A stretch of 34,463 nt of DNA from Roseomonas sp. (GCA_020250005.1 JADCES010000172.1:1-34463); one strand, 5' to 3'. Positions 17,868 to 24,687 are shown, counted from the first letter of the stretch. Notes: a model not told the origin generated them from the letters alone. Numbers and translations are program-made.

Positions 17868-18419
17868 TCAGTCCTTCCCGAAAGTCTTGGCGCCAAGCAC
17901 GCGCTGGCCAATCAGGGTTGCGGTGGGGCGAAAGGTATTGAAGGCCAGGCGAATGGTGGCATTCACCGTGGGCGCGATATCTTCCGGCGTATCGGCGCGG
18001 CGCACCAGCGTGCCCATGGCTTCAAGCACGGTTTGCGTCGCATTGCCCATGGGCACTTGCGCCGGATTGAATTCACCGAAATCGCCGCGCATCGTCACCA
18101 ACATCGGCAGTGGGCAGCGATGCATGGTGGAAAGCGAAAGCATATTGATGCAATTGCCAACACCAGAAGATTGCATCAGCAGCACGCCCTTCGCCCCACC
18201 AAGCCAGGCGCCTTGCAAAAGCGCGATGCCTTCTTCTTCGGTGGTCAGCGTCACCACGGTCATTTCATTATCCGCGAGGCAGCGTCGGATCAGCCGGGAA
18301 TGCCCGGCATCCGGCACCAATGCCACTTGCGTAATATTGTGGGTCTTGAGCAGGGAATAGATCTGATCCGGCCAATCGGCCGCAGCGTCGGGCGCCTTGT
18401 CTATTGAATGCTGGTCCAT
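17868..18419 (-). CDS. TPP-dependent decarboxylase, Pyr-domain (alpha) subunit, sulfopyruvate decarboxylase-like
   Basis: A 183-residue chain equal to the N-terminal (pyrimidine-binding) domain of TPP decarboxylases. TTEEEGIALLQGAWLGG (59-75) holds the conserved Glu that activates TPP. LMQSSGVGNCIN (81-92) and QVPMG (121-125) match the ComD (sulfopyruvate decarboxylase alpha) pattern. ATG 18419 is chosen; the frame continues to 18599 but that part overlaps the arfB remnant on the other strand. First gene of the minus-strand catabolic cluster, divergent from the arfB locus, so the promoter must lie in 18420-18506. Substrate unproven (sulfopyruvate, phosphonopyruvate or another 3-substituted pyruvate). 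Confidence 0.85.
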   Translation of the reverse strand: MDQHSIDKAPDAAADWPDQIYSLLKTHNITQVALVPDAGHSRLIRRCLADNEMTVVTLTTEEEGIALLQGAWLGGAKGVLLMQSSGVGNCINMLSLSTMHRCPLPMLVTMRGDFGEFNPAQVPMGNATQTVLEAMGTLVRRADTPEDIAPTVNATIRLAFNTFRPTATLIGQRVLGAKTFGKD

Positions 18420-18506
18420 GGTTTTCCTGATCCTTGATGGCCCAACATCCTGCGCCCGGGCCTTCATGGCAAGACAGGCGGGTCCCGGATGTTCTATGAA
18501 AAGCGC

Positions 18507-18620
18507 ATGATTCGCATCACCCCCGCCATCGCCATTGCCGAGCATGAGCTGAAGGAGGCGTTTCTGCGCGCCTCCGGCCCCGGGGGGCAGAATATGCATG
18601 AATTCGAGCCAATTCCATGA
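18507..18620 (+). pseudogene. arfB: 5' remnant of native arfB (truncated after GGQN)
   Basis: A 37-codon frame reading MIRITPAIAIAEHELKEAFL, then RASGPGGQN: the N-terminus of the peptidyl-tRNA hydrolase/rescue factor ArfB with its GGQ motif at 26-28. After Asn29 it loses all family similarity (MHEFEPIP) and stops at TGA 18618-18620, so the junction to foreign DNA is near 18593. The stop overlaps the ATG of a complete, different arfB (ATGA, 18617-18620). The matching C-terminal remnant is at 21159-21275. About 75 native codons between them are missing. Confidence 0.88.
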
Positions 18621-19039
18621 TCCGCGTTACGGAGTCGATCAGTATAGATGAGGCGGAACTCCACGAGGATTTTCTTCGCTCGAGTGGCGCGGGTGGGCAG
18701 AACATCCAGAAAGTCGAGTCAGCCGTTCAACTGCGGTTCGATGCCGCAAACAGTCCGAACCTACCCGATGCGGTGAAAGCCCGCCTTCTTCGCTTGGCAG
18801 GTCACCGGGCAACGCGGGAAGGCGTGATCGTCATCACCGCGCAGCAGCACCGGACACAGCATCGGAACCGGGAAGATGCGTTGGCCCGCCTGCTCGAATT
18901 GATCAAGGAGGCAGCGCGTCCACCGCCCCCGCCTCGCAAGAAAACGCGACCAACTCTTGCCTCGAAGGTTCGTAGGCTTCAGGGCAAAGCGCTGCGATCA
19001 ACCATCAAGCGCGGGCGCGGGCGACCCGATATGGATTGA
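18617..19039 (+). CDS. arfB: alternative ribosome-rescue factor ArfB (peptidyl-tRNA hydrolase), acquired copy
   Basis: Complete ArfB of 140 residues, which releases stalled ribosomes by hydrolysing peptidyl-tRNA. GGQ motif at 26-28 in SSGAGGQNIQKVESAVQLRFD, ITAQQHRTQHRNREDALARL in the middle, and a basic Lys/Arg-rich tail (KKTRPTLASKVRRLQGKALR) that enters the mRNA channel in characterised ArfB. It begins inside the broken native gene, with its ATG overlapping the remnant's stop and no good ribosome site of its own, so translation is probably coupled to the remnant. Its tail differs from the native remnant at 21159, showing a separate origin. Confidence 0.93.
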   Translation: MIRVTESISIDEAELHEDFLRSSGAGGQNIQKVESAVQLRFDAANSPNLPDAVKARLLRLAGHRATREGVIVITAQQHRTQHRNREDALARLLELIKEAARPPPPPRKKTRPTLASKVRRLQGKALRSTIKRGRGRPDMD

Positions 19040-19135
19040 GCGACAGCGAAAGTAGCTACCAGCATCCCCAACGGTCGGCGCGGCAACCTCACTTCATCGG
19101 CGTTCCGTGCCATGCCCTACGGGGTGAACCAGCCC

Positions 19136-19163
19136 TTGACATAACCATTTACATCGATATATC
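19136..19163 (+). promoter_or_regulatory. promoter of island arsR (leaderless)
   Basis: Consensus -35 TTGACA at 19136-19141, 16-bp spacer, -10 TATATC at 19158-19163. The transcription start expected about 7 bases later falls at 19170-19171, the arsR ATG itself, and there is no Shine-Dalgarno sequence, so a leaderless mRNA is predicted. The -10 lies in the operator palindrome. Confidence 0.65.
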
Positions 19164-19179
19164 CAGAATTATGGATATA
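19158..19179. promoter_or_regulatory. palindromic ArsR operator overlapping -10 and start codon
   Basis: 22-bp imperfect palindrome with arms TATATCCA and TGGATATA, in which 10 of 11 symmetric pairs match. It covers the -10 hexamer and the arsR initiation codon, the position expected for autorepression by an ArsR-family dimer. Assignment to this ArsR is inference from position. Confidence 0.6.
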
Positions 19180-19542
19180 ATAGATGCAGCCGAAGCTTTC
19201 AGCGCTCTCTCGCAGGAGACCCGCCTCGCGGTGCTGCGCCTCCTGATTGAGGCCGGGGCCGAAGGTGTCCCTGCCGGGGACATTGCGCGTCACTTCGGGA
19301 CGCCACAGAACACGATGTCCACTAACCTCGCCATCCTCGCCCGCGCGGGGTTTGTCACCTCGCGGCGTGACGGCCGTTCGGTGATCTATGCCGCCGACTA
19401 CGCTGGACTAAGGAGGTTAATCACCTTCTTGCTTCAAGACTGCTGCAAGGGGCGGCCCGAGGTCTGCACGCCCCTGCTCGACGCCGCACTGGCGCCCGCA
19501 GCGGCACCCTGTTGCCCACTTCCTGAATCGCCGGAGAATTGA
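19171..19542 (+). CDS. arsR: ArsR/SmtB-family metalloregulator
   Basis: Winged-helix repressor of 123 residues. The N-terminal helix is AFSALSQETRLAVLRLL. The recognition HTH is VPAGDIARHFGTPQNTMSTNLAILARAGFV (33-62), followed by the wing RRDGRSVIYAAD. Cys91-Cys92 and Cys99 (DCCKGRPEVC) form a C-terminal thiol cluster like that of alphaproteobacterial ArsR proteins linked to arsenite sensing. A further C114-C115 pair lies in the tail (CCPLP). ATG 19171 is chosen because the HTH fold starts there and the promoter fits; the frame is open further up to 19036. Overlap with the next gene's TTG alternative suggests co-translation. Confidence 0.9.
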   Translation: MDIIDAAEAFSALSQETRLAVLRLLIEAGAEGVPAGDIARHFGTPQNTMSTNLAILARAGFVTSRRDGRSVIYAADYAGLRRLITFLLQDCCKGRPEVCTPLLDAALAPAAAPCCPLPESPEN

Positions 19543-19544
19543 CG

Positions 19545-20969
19545 ATGCCAGATGCCGTCTTCCTTGATCGCTCCTTGCCGGTCGCCATCATCGGGGGTGG
19601 CCCAGTCGGCCTCGCCGCCGCCGCTCACCTCATTGAACGCGGTCTGCGCCCGTGCGTCTTTGAAGCCGGGTCCGAACCCGGCAGCGCCGTCCGCGAATGG
19701 CGCCATGTGCGCATGTTCTCGCCGTGGCGGTTCAACGTGGATGCAGCGGCCCGCAGGCTGCTTGAAGCCAAGGGTTGGAAAGCCCCGGATACGGACGCCT
19801 TTCCCACAGGCGCTGATCTTTTTGCCGTCTACCTCGCACCATTGGCTGCGGCGCTCGCCAAGGCGGGTGCTGACCTCCGCTATAATGCGAAGGTGATTGG
19901 CGTCTCTCGTCGTCATCACGATCGCTTGCGTGAAGGACAGCGCGCCGCCGGTCGTGGGCGGGATGCCGCCCCCTTCGTGCTGCATCTAGCCGCGCCTGAC
20001 GGCACCATTCAGGTGGTCGAGGCGCGCGCGGTGATCGACTGCTCTGGTACATGGGCCAGCCCTAACCCGGCCGGTGCGCATGGCCTTCCGGCGCCAGGTG
20101 AGACCGCAAATGCCGACCGAATCTCCTATGGCATCCCCGACGTGCTGGGCATCAGTAGAAGCACCTATGCGGGCGCAACGACGCTCGTGCTCGGCGGCGG
20201 CCATTCCGCGATGAACGCGGTGCTCGATCTTGTCACCTTAGCCAGTCAAGCGCCGGGCACGCGCATTCTATGGGCATTCCGGCGCCCGCTAGCCGATATA
20301 AACTTTGGCGGTGGCAAAGCAGACGGTCTGGCGGCGCGCGGTGCGCTTGGCGCGAAGGCCAAGGCGCTGATCGAGTCCCAACAGGTACAGGCGCTGGCGC
20401 CCTTTCAGGTTGATCGGATCGAGCGCGAAGGTGACCGGCTGCTGGTCCATGGCGACCGAGGCGGTAACACCGATACGGTGCTGACTGACCGCATCATCGT
20501 CGCTACCGGCTTCCGACCTGATCTGTCATGGCTTGGGGAGGTGCGTCTTACGCTTGATCCCGCCGTGCAGGCGACACCTGCGCTGGCACCCCTAATCGAT
20601 CCCAACCTCCACTCCTGCGGGACGGTGCGTCCGCATGGCGAGGCCGAGCTTCGGCACCCGGATGAGCCGGGCTTCTATGTTGCGGGCATGAAAGCGTACG
20701 GCCGAGCGCCGACCTTCTTGTTGGCAACAGGTCACGAGCAGGTGCGCAGTATTGCTGCCCACCTTGCCGGTGACATTGCTGCTGCACGGCGCGCGGAACT
20801 CGTTTTGCCCGAAACAGGCGTTTGCGCGACGCAGCGCACCGCATCGGTGTCGGCAGCAACGAGTGACGGCTGCAGTCCCAGTAGTGCCTTCGAGCCTGTC
20901 CGCAAGCCGGTCGTGGCAGCGGCGTGTTGTGGCCCCTTGCCCCGCGAAGCATCGTCAGGGTCCGCATGA
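19545..20969 (+). CDS. FAD/NAD(P)-binding oxidoreductase, ArsO-like flavoprotein
   Basis: Flavoprotein of 474 residues. The N-terminal FAD Rossmann motif is VAIIGGGPVGLAAAAHL (GGGPVG at 17-22). A second dinucleotide motif LVLGGGHSAMN lies near 214-224. Then IIVATGFRPDLSWLGE and, near the end of the core, PGFYVAGMKAYGRAPTFLLATG. Related genes often sit beside arsR and have been called arsO (putative flavin monooxygenase), with no settled reaction known to me. The C-terminal tail is Cys-containing (GVC, GC, AACCGPLP) and echoes the CCPLP tail of the upstream ArsR. Start ATG 19545 has GGAG upstream. Likely co-transcribed with arsR and induced by the same metalloid signal. Confidence 0.85.
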   Translation: MPDAVFLDRSLPVAIIGGGPVGLAAAAHLIERGLRPCVFEAGSEPGSAVREWRHVRMFSPWRFNVDAAARRLLEAKGWKAPDTDAFPTGADLFAVYLAPLAAALAKAGADLRYNAKVIGVSRRHHDRLREGQRAAGRGRDAAPFVLHLAAPDGTIQVVEARAVIDCSGTWASPNPAGAHGLPAPGETANADRISYGIPDVLGISRSTYAGATTLVLGGGHSAMNAVLDLVTLASQAPGTRILWAFRRPLADINFGGGKADGLAARGALGAKAKALIESQQVQALAPFQVDRIEREGDRLLVHGDRGGNTDTVLTDRIIVATGFRPDLSWLGEVRLTLDPAVQATPALAPLIDPNLHSCGTVRPHGEAELRHPDEPGFYVAGMKAYGRAPTFLLATGHEQVRSIAAHLAGDIAAARRAELVLPETGVCATQRTASVSAATSDGCSPSSAFEPVRKPVVAAACCGPLPREASSGSA

Positions 20970-20998
20970 TGTGCGCGATGAAAAGGCGCTGTTGTTAA
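20966..20998 (+). pseudogene. 10-codon frame after the flavoprotein, possible start of a truncated third gene
   Basis: ATG 20966 overlaps the flavoprotein stop (ATGA) and reads MMCAMKRRCC before TAA. The operon-like overlap and early stop fit the beginning of another ars-type gene lost when the island's right end was formed, but such a short frame may also be chance. No function is assigned. Confidence 0.25.
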
Positions 20999-21158
20999 AA
21001 CCTATGCGGCAGCACGGGTGGTAGGTAAACATCCATGCAGAGCATCGGACTGCCCTTGGACTTACGTTCTGCCGCTTATCCATGATGCGAAATTCTGCGT
21101 ATCGGTGCAGATCGATGCACGGTTCGTAGAAGCCGCAAGGAACGCACATCAGAAGCTT
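20999..21158. other. right-flank segment of the island, no gene recognised
   Basis: About 160 bases between the flavoprotein operon and the native arfB 3' remnant. They match neither arfB nor the flavoprotein. It contains a GTGCA/TGCAC inverted repeat with a 6-base loop (21105-21120) but no credible coding frame, transposase fragment or obvious terminal repeat. It must hold the right junction of the acquired DNA, probably near 21150. Confidence 0.5.
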
Positions 21159-21275
21159 ATGACCCCACCCCGCAAGGCCACCAAACCAACCGCTGGTTCA
21201 AAGGCGCGCAGGCTGGAAGCGAAAACGCGGCGCGGCGCCGTGAAACGGCTGCGCGGCGGGGCTATAGACGATTGA
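21159..21275 (+). pseudogene. arfB: 3' remnant of native arfB
   Basis: Thirty-eight codons in frame to TGA 21273-21275. They read TPPRKATKPTAGSKARRLEA and then KTRRGAVKRLRGGAIDD, the Pro/Lys/Arg-rich C-terminal tail of ArfB. It aligns with, but differs from, the tail of the complete copy at 18617-19039 (RKKTRPTLASKVRRLQGKAL). It lacks GGQ and most of the domain and has no start of its own, so it is a dead fragment. With the 5' remnant at 18507 it defines the native locus that the island interrupts. Confidence 0.85.
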
Positions 21276-21293
21276 ATTCAGAAAAAACGGCAC

Positions 21294-21328
21294 AAAAAAA
21301 GGCGATGTCCCATCGGAACACCGCCTTT
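21294..21328 (-). terminator. rho-independent terminator of the HU gene
   Basis: Read on the minus strand, AAAGGCGGTGTTCC and its partner GGGACATCGCCTTT form a 14-bp stem (two G-U pairs) with a 3-base loop (21298-21328), followed by seven T (the A run 21294-21300 on the plus strand). It lies 17 bases past the HU stop codon. There is no T run on the plus side, so it acts mainly on HU transcripts. Confidence 0.9.
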
Positions 21329-21344
21329 GCTGAAAAGCGAAAAC

Positions 21345-21653
21345 TCAGGCCTTCGCCTTACGCTTGCCCTTCTTCACGCCGGCCAGCGCAGCGCCCTTCA
21401 GCGCCGGGCTCGCCTTGAAGCGAACGGTGGCGCCAGCCTTGATCTGCACCTTCTCACCGGTCTTGGGGTTCAAGCCGGTGCGCTTCGGGGTTTCGCGCAC
21501 CGCGAAAGCACCGAAATCAGGAATGGTGAAACGGCCGGAGCTGACGATTTCAGTCTTGATCGCGTCAATGATATCGGCGGCAAGCTTGCCCGCGGCAACC
21601 GCGGACATGTCACCTGACTTGGCGATCACGTCAGTGAGGAACTTCTTCGACAT
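21345..21653 (-). CDS. HU family DNA-binding protein
   Basis: Histone-like nucleoid protein of 102 residues: an N-terminal dimerising helix pair (SKKFLTDVIAKSGDMSAVAAGKLAADIIDAI), the beta arm region FTIPDFGAFAVRETPKRTGLNPKTGE, then VRFKASPALK. It carries an unusually basic, Lys/Ala-rich C-terminal extension (GVKKGKRKAKA), as is often seen in alphaproteobacterial HU. It bends DNA and organises the nucleoid. GGGAG ribosome site just before ATG 21653, and a strong terminator right after the stop, so it is a single-gene transcript. Confidence 0.95.
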   Translation of the reverse strand: MSKKFLTDVIAKSGDMSAVAAGKLAADIIDAIKTEIVSSGRFTIPDFGAFAVRETPKRTGLNPKTGEKVQIKAGATVRFKASPALKGAALAGVKKGKRKAKA

Positions 21654-21832
21654 TGTTCGATTCTCCCTTAAGGATGGCTTGGAATAGCCGAGGATTCGGG
21701 GCTTGTCAGCAGGTGCAAAGGATTTTTTTGCGTCCTTGACAAGAAAATTTCAGAGCGCCAGCCGAAAGACTCCGAAAGCCCCATCCTGGCATCACAGGAA
21801 GCCCTGAATTCCGCGGAAAATCCCGCGTTTCA

Positions 21833-22804
21833 TCAATTGATGGAGGCGCCCGAAGCCCTGACAATCGGCGTCCATTTCGCGGTCTCCGCGCGCATGAAGC
21901 CGGCCAATTCCTCAGGCGTGCTGGGGGCCGCTTCCAGCCCGTGGCGCGCAAGATGCGCGACGATTTCGGGATCACGCAGCGATTCGACCAGCGCTTCATT
22001 GACCCTTGTCACAATGGGCCGGGGCAGGTTACGCGGACCCATCAGCGCATACCAATTGGCTACCTCATAACCCGGCAAAGGCCCGGCTTCCGCAATGGTG
22101 GGTGTATCGGGCAAAAGCCGGCTGCGCTGCGGCAGGGGCACCGCCAAGGCGCGCAGCTTGCCCGCTTCAATCTGCGGCAGCACGGTCGCCGCAGTGGCCA
22201 CCGAGAAATCCACCTTCCCCGAGATCAAATCAGTGATCAATTGCCCGCCACCGCGATAGGGCACATGCACCGTGCTGATCTTGGCCATGGCATCAAGCAA
22301 GGCGCCGCCCAAATGCCCCGCGCTGCCGACACCCGATGACCCATAGGTCAATTGATCCGGCCGCGCGCGCGCTGCCGCGATCAATTCCGGCAGGCTGCGC
22401 CAGGGGCGATCCACGGGAACCACCAGGATATTGGTGACCTCAACGGAACGCGAAATCGGTGTCAGATCCGTCATGACATCAAAGGGCAAGCGCGCCATGA
22501 TCGGGTTCAGCACCAGCGATGCGATGGTGCCCATCATGAGCGTATGCCCATCGGATGGCGAATTCACCGTGGCTTCGGACGCCAGATTCCCGCCGGCACC
22601 GGGGCGGTTTTCCACAATGATGGGCTGGCCCAAAAGCGCTTGCAGCTTGTTCGTCAGCGTGCGCGTGGTGATATCCGTGCCACCACCGGGCGCGAAACCA
22701 ACCAGGATGCGAATCGGGCGCTGCGGATTCCACACGCCCTGCGCGGCAAGGGGTGCGCCGGCAAGCAGGGCAGGCGCGGCCAAAAGGCTACGGCGGTGCA
22801 ACAT
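21833..22804 (-). CDS. tripartite tricarboxylate transporter substrate-binding protein (TctC/Bug family)
   Basis: Bug-family binding protein of 323 residues. The signal peptide MLHRRSLLAAPALLAGAPLAAQG has a twin-arginine start. Mature part: NPQRPIRILVGFAPGGGTDITTRTL, IIVENRPGAGGNLASEATV, LTYGSSGVGSAGHLGGALLD and VHVPYRGGGQLITDLISG. Divergent from the next tctC gene across 109 bases, and separated by 179 bases without a visible gene from HU downstream. No membrane components are nearby, so it must use TctAB encoded elsewhere or act in sensing. Confidence 0.94.
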   Translation of the reverse strand: MLHRRSLLAAPALLAGAPLAAQGVWNPQRPIRILVGFAPGGGTDITTRTLTNKLQALLGQPIIVENRPGAGGNLASEATVNSPSDGHTLMMGTIASLVLNPIMARLPFDVMTDLTPISRSVEVTNILVVPVDRPWRSLPELIAAARARPDQLTYGSSGVGSAGHLGGALLDAMAKISTVHVPYRGGGQLITDLISGKVDFSVATAATVLPQIEAGKLRALAVPLPQRSRLLPDTPTIAEAGPLPGYEVANWYALMGPRNLPRPIVTRVNEALVESLRDPEIVAHLARHGLEAAPSTPEELAGFMRAETAKWTPIVRASGASIN

Positions 22805-22913
22805 GCGCTTCCTTCCTTTCCCGATCAGCCGCTTTGACGCCGGCGCAAATCATGCTGTTCTTTCTTTTGCTTCATAGCCGGCCGGAAAGCGCCGCGCCAG
22901 TCAGGGGGAAAGC

Positions 22914-23900
22914 ATGTCGGGAAACAACATTACGCGTCGTCCGATTCTTTTGACGGGGCTGGCGGCACTCGCGACGCCGCGGCTGGCGCGCGCCAGCACC
23001 TATCCGGAACGTCCGATCCGCCTCGTGATTCCCTTTGGCGGCGGCGGGCAAACCGACATCGTTTCCCGCGTCACGGCGGACGCCTTGCAGCAGCGGCTTG
23101 GCCAGACCGTGCTGGCCGATAATCGCCCGGGCGGGGCAGGCAATCTGGCCGCGGAGGCAGTCGCCCGCGCCCCGGCTGATGGCTATACCGTGCTGGTCGC
23201 GACCATGGGCACGAATAGCGGGCTGAATGCGCTGCTCTACAAATCCGTGGGCTATGATTCGCAGCGCGATTTCGCGCCGGTTGGGATGTTCTGCACAACG
23301 TCAAACCTGCTGGTGGTGCATAACTCCATCCCCGGGCGGGACTTCAATGAAGTGGTGGCCTGGATCAAGGCCAATCCCGGCAAATTCACTTTCGCTTCCG
23401 CTGGCGTTGGCGCCATTACGCATCTGATTATGGAAGATATGGGCGCGCGGCTTGGCCTTGATATGGTGCATGTTCCCTATCGCCAGACCACCAATGCCAT
23501 GACCGATCTGATCGCCGGGCGCGTGCATGCGCGCTGCCTTGGGCTGCCGGAAGGCGAACCGCTCCGCCAGGTGCAAAGCGTGCGCCCCGTGGCTGTCACC
23601 ACCGTTGAACCGCGCCCTGAATGGCCGGGCGTGCCCACCATGGGCCAGACCATTCCGGGCTTTGAGGGTTCAAGCTATTTCGGCCTTGCCGTGCCCGCCC
23701 AAACCCCGCGCGAGATCGTCGTCAGGCTCAATGCCGCGCTGCGTGAGGCCTTGGCCGATGAAAAGGTCCGCGCGGCCTATAAGCGCGTTGGCGCCGACCC
23801 GGCCGATCCGGCCTCGCCCGAGGATTTCGCCGCCCGCGCCAAGCGTGATGGCGAACGCTGGGCGCCGCTGATCCGCCGGCTCAATCTTGTCACGGAATAG
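22914..23900 (+). CDS. tripartite tricarboxylate transporter substrate-binding protein (TctC/Bug family)
   Basis: Bug-family binding protein of 328 residues. The signal peptide carries TRRPILLTGLAALATPRLARA. Then YPERPIRLVIPFGGGGQTDIVSRV, LADNRPGGAGNLAAEAVA, FTFASAGVGAITHLIMEDMG and VHVPYRQTTNAMTDLIAG. The clamp loop reads FGGGGQTD instead of the usual FAPGGSTD, so ligand preference may differ from the three other TctC proteins here. GGGGGAAAG-type ribosome site before ATG 22914. The shared 109-base divergent region holds a TTGACG hexamer (22834-22839) but no clear -10. Confidence 0.93.
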   Translation: MSGNNITRRPILLTGLAALATPRLARASTYPERPIRLVIPFGGGGQTDIVSRVTADALQQRLGQTVLADNRPGGAGNLAAEAVARAPADGYTVLVATMGTNSGLNALLYKSVGYDSQRDFAPVGMFCTTSNLLVVHNSIPGRDFNEVVAWIKANPGKFTFASAGVGAITHLIMEDMGARLGLDMVHVPYRQTTNAMTDLIAGRVHARCLGLPEGEPLRQVQSVRPVAVTTVEPRPEWPGVPTMGQTIPGFEGSSYFGLAVPAQTPREIVVRLNAALREALADEKVRAAYKRVGADPADPASPEDFAARAKRDGERWAPLIRRLNLVTE

Positions 23901-23955
23901 AAACGCCGGCGAAAAGGGGGCTGCCCGCGCCGCGCGGCTGCGCTAAACTATAGAG

Positions 23956-24639
23956 GTGAATATCCTGGCACCCCTCCAGCCGCGGCTGGATATTGATGTC
24001 GCCTTCGACCTGATCTGCCCCTGGTGCTATCTGGGCGTCAGGCGGTTGCGTCGCGCCCTGCGGGCCAGGCCGGATATCATTCCGGAACTGGTCTGGCGGC
24101 CCTTTTTGCTCAACCCGGATATTCCCCCAGGCGGTGTTTCCCGCGCGGAATTCGTCGCGCGCAAATTTGGTGGTGAGGACCGCGCACGGCGCCTGCAGAA
24201 TGCGCTGACCGAACTTGGCCGGTCTGAGGGGATCAGCTTTCGCTTTGACCTGATGGGGCGCGTGCCCTCCAGCATCACCGCGCATCGCCTCGTGCGCTAT
24301 GCGGTGCGGGAAGGCCTGGGCGAGATGATGGTGGAAGCGCTGTTCCACGCCTATTTCACCAATGGCGTTGATATTGGCGATCCTGCTCGGCTAGCCCATT
24401 TGGCTGGGCGCATTGGGCTCGACTCACAGGCGGCACTGGCCTTCCTAAGGTCAATTGAAGAGGCCGAGGCGGTGCATACCGAAAACCTTCGCGCCCATCG
24501 GCTGGGCATCAATGGCGTGCCTTGCTTCATCATTGCCGGGCAACAGGCCATCGCGGGCGCACAGGAACCCGAGGTGCTGGAAAGGCTGCTGGATGTCGCC
24601 CTGCAGCAGCATCACTTCTCTGGCGGCGATGGCGGCTGA
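23956..24639 (+). CDS. DsbA family oxidoreductase (FrnE-like)
   Basis: Thioredoxin-fold protein of 227 residues with the redox motif CPWC at 21-24 in AFDLICPWCYLGVRRL, a helical insertion, and the cis-Pro loop in INGVPCFIIAGQQAIAGAQ. It resembles the FrnE/2-hydroxychromene-2-carboxylate isomerase-like branch of DsbA (PF01323), cytoplasmic proteins without signal peptide. A disulfide oxidoreductase or isomerase role is the family inference. GTG start at 23956, following AGAGG. It runs in the same direction as the preceding tctC but is probably separate. tRNA-Val follows 48 bases downstream. Confidence 0.88.
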   Translation: MNILAPLQPRLDIDVAFDLICPWCYLGVRRLRRALRARPDIIPELVWRPFLLNPDIPPGGVSRAEFVARKFGGEDRARRLQNALTELGRSEGISFRFDLMGRVPSSITAHRLVRYAVREGLGEMMVEALFHAYFTNGVDIGDPARLAHLAGRIGLDSQAALAFLRSIEEAEAVHTENLRAHRLGINGVPCFIIAGQQAIAGAQEPEVLERLLDVALQQHHFSGGDGG

Positions 24640-24687
24640 GGCTTGCGCCGCTGGGGCCGGGCGTTTAAAGGCAGGGTCAGTCGGTAA

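Noticed and set aside
21061-21100. Reverse complement ends in ACGTAAG, loosely like the inner end of Tn3-family terminal repeats
   Set aside because: No GGGG outer end, no matching repeat at the left junction and no transposase or resolvase; the similarity is too short.
18590-21160. Possible direct repeats at the two island junctions
   Set aside because: I compared 18585-18625 with 21080-21165 and found only 5-8 base matches (such as CCATGAT), which is chance level.
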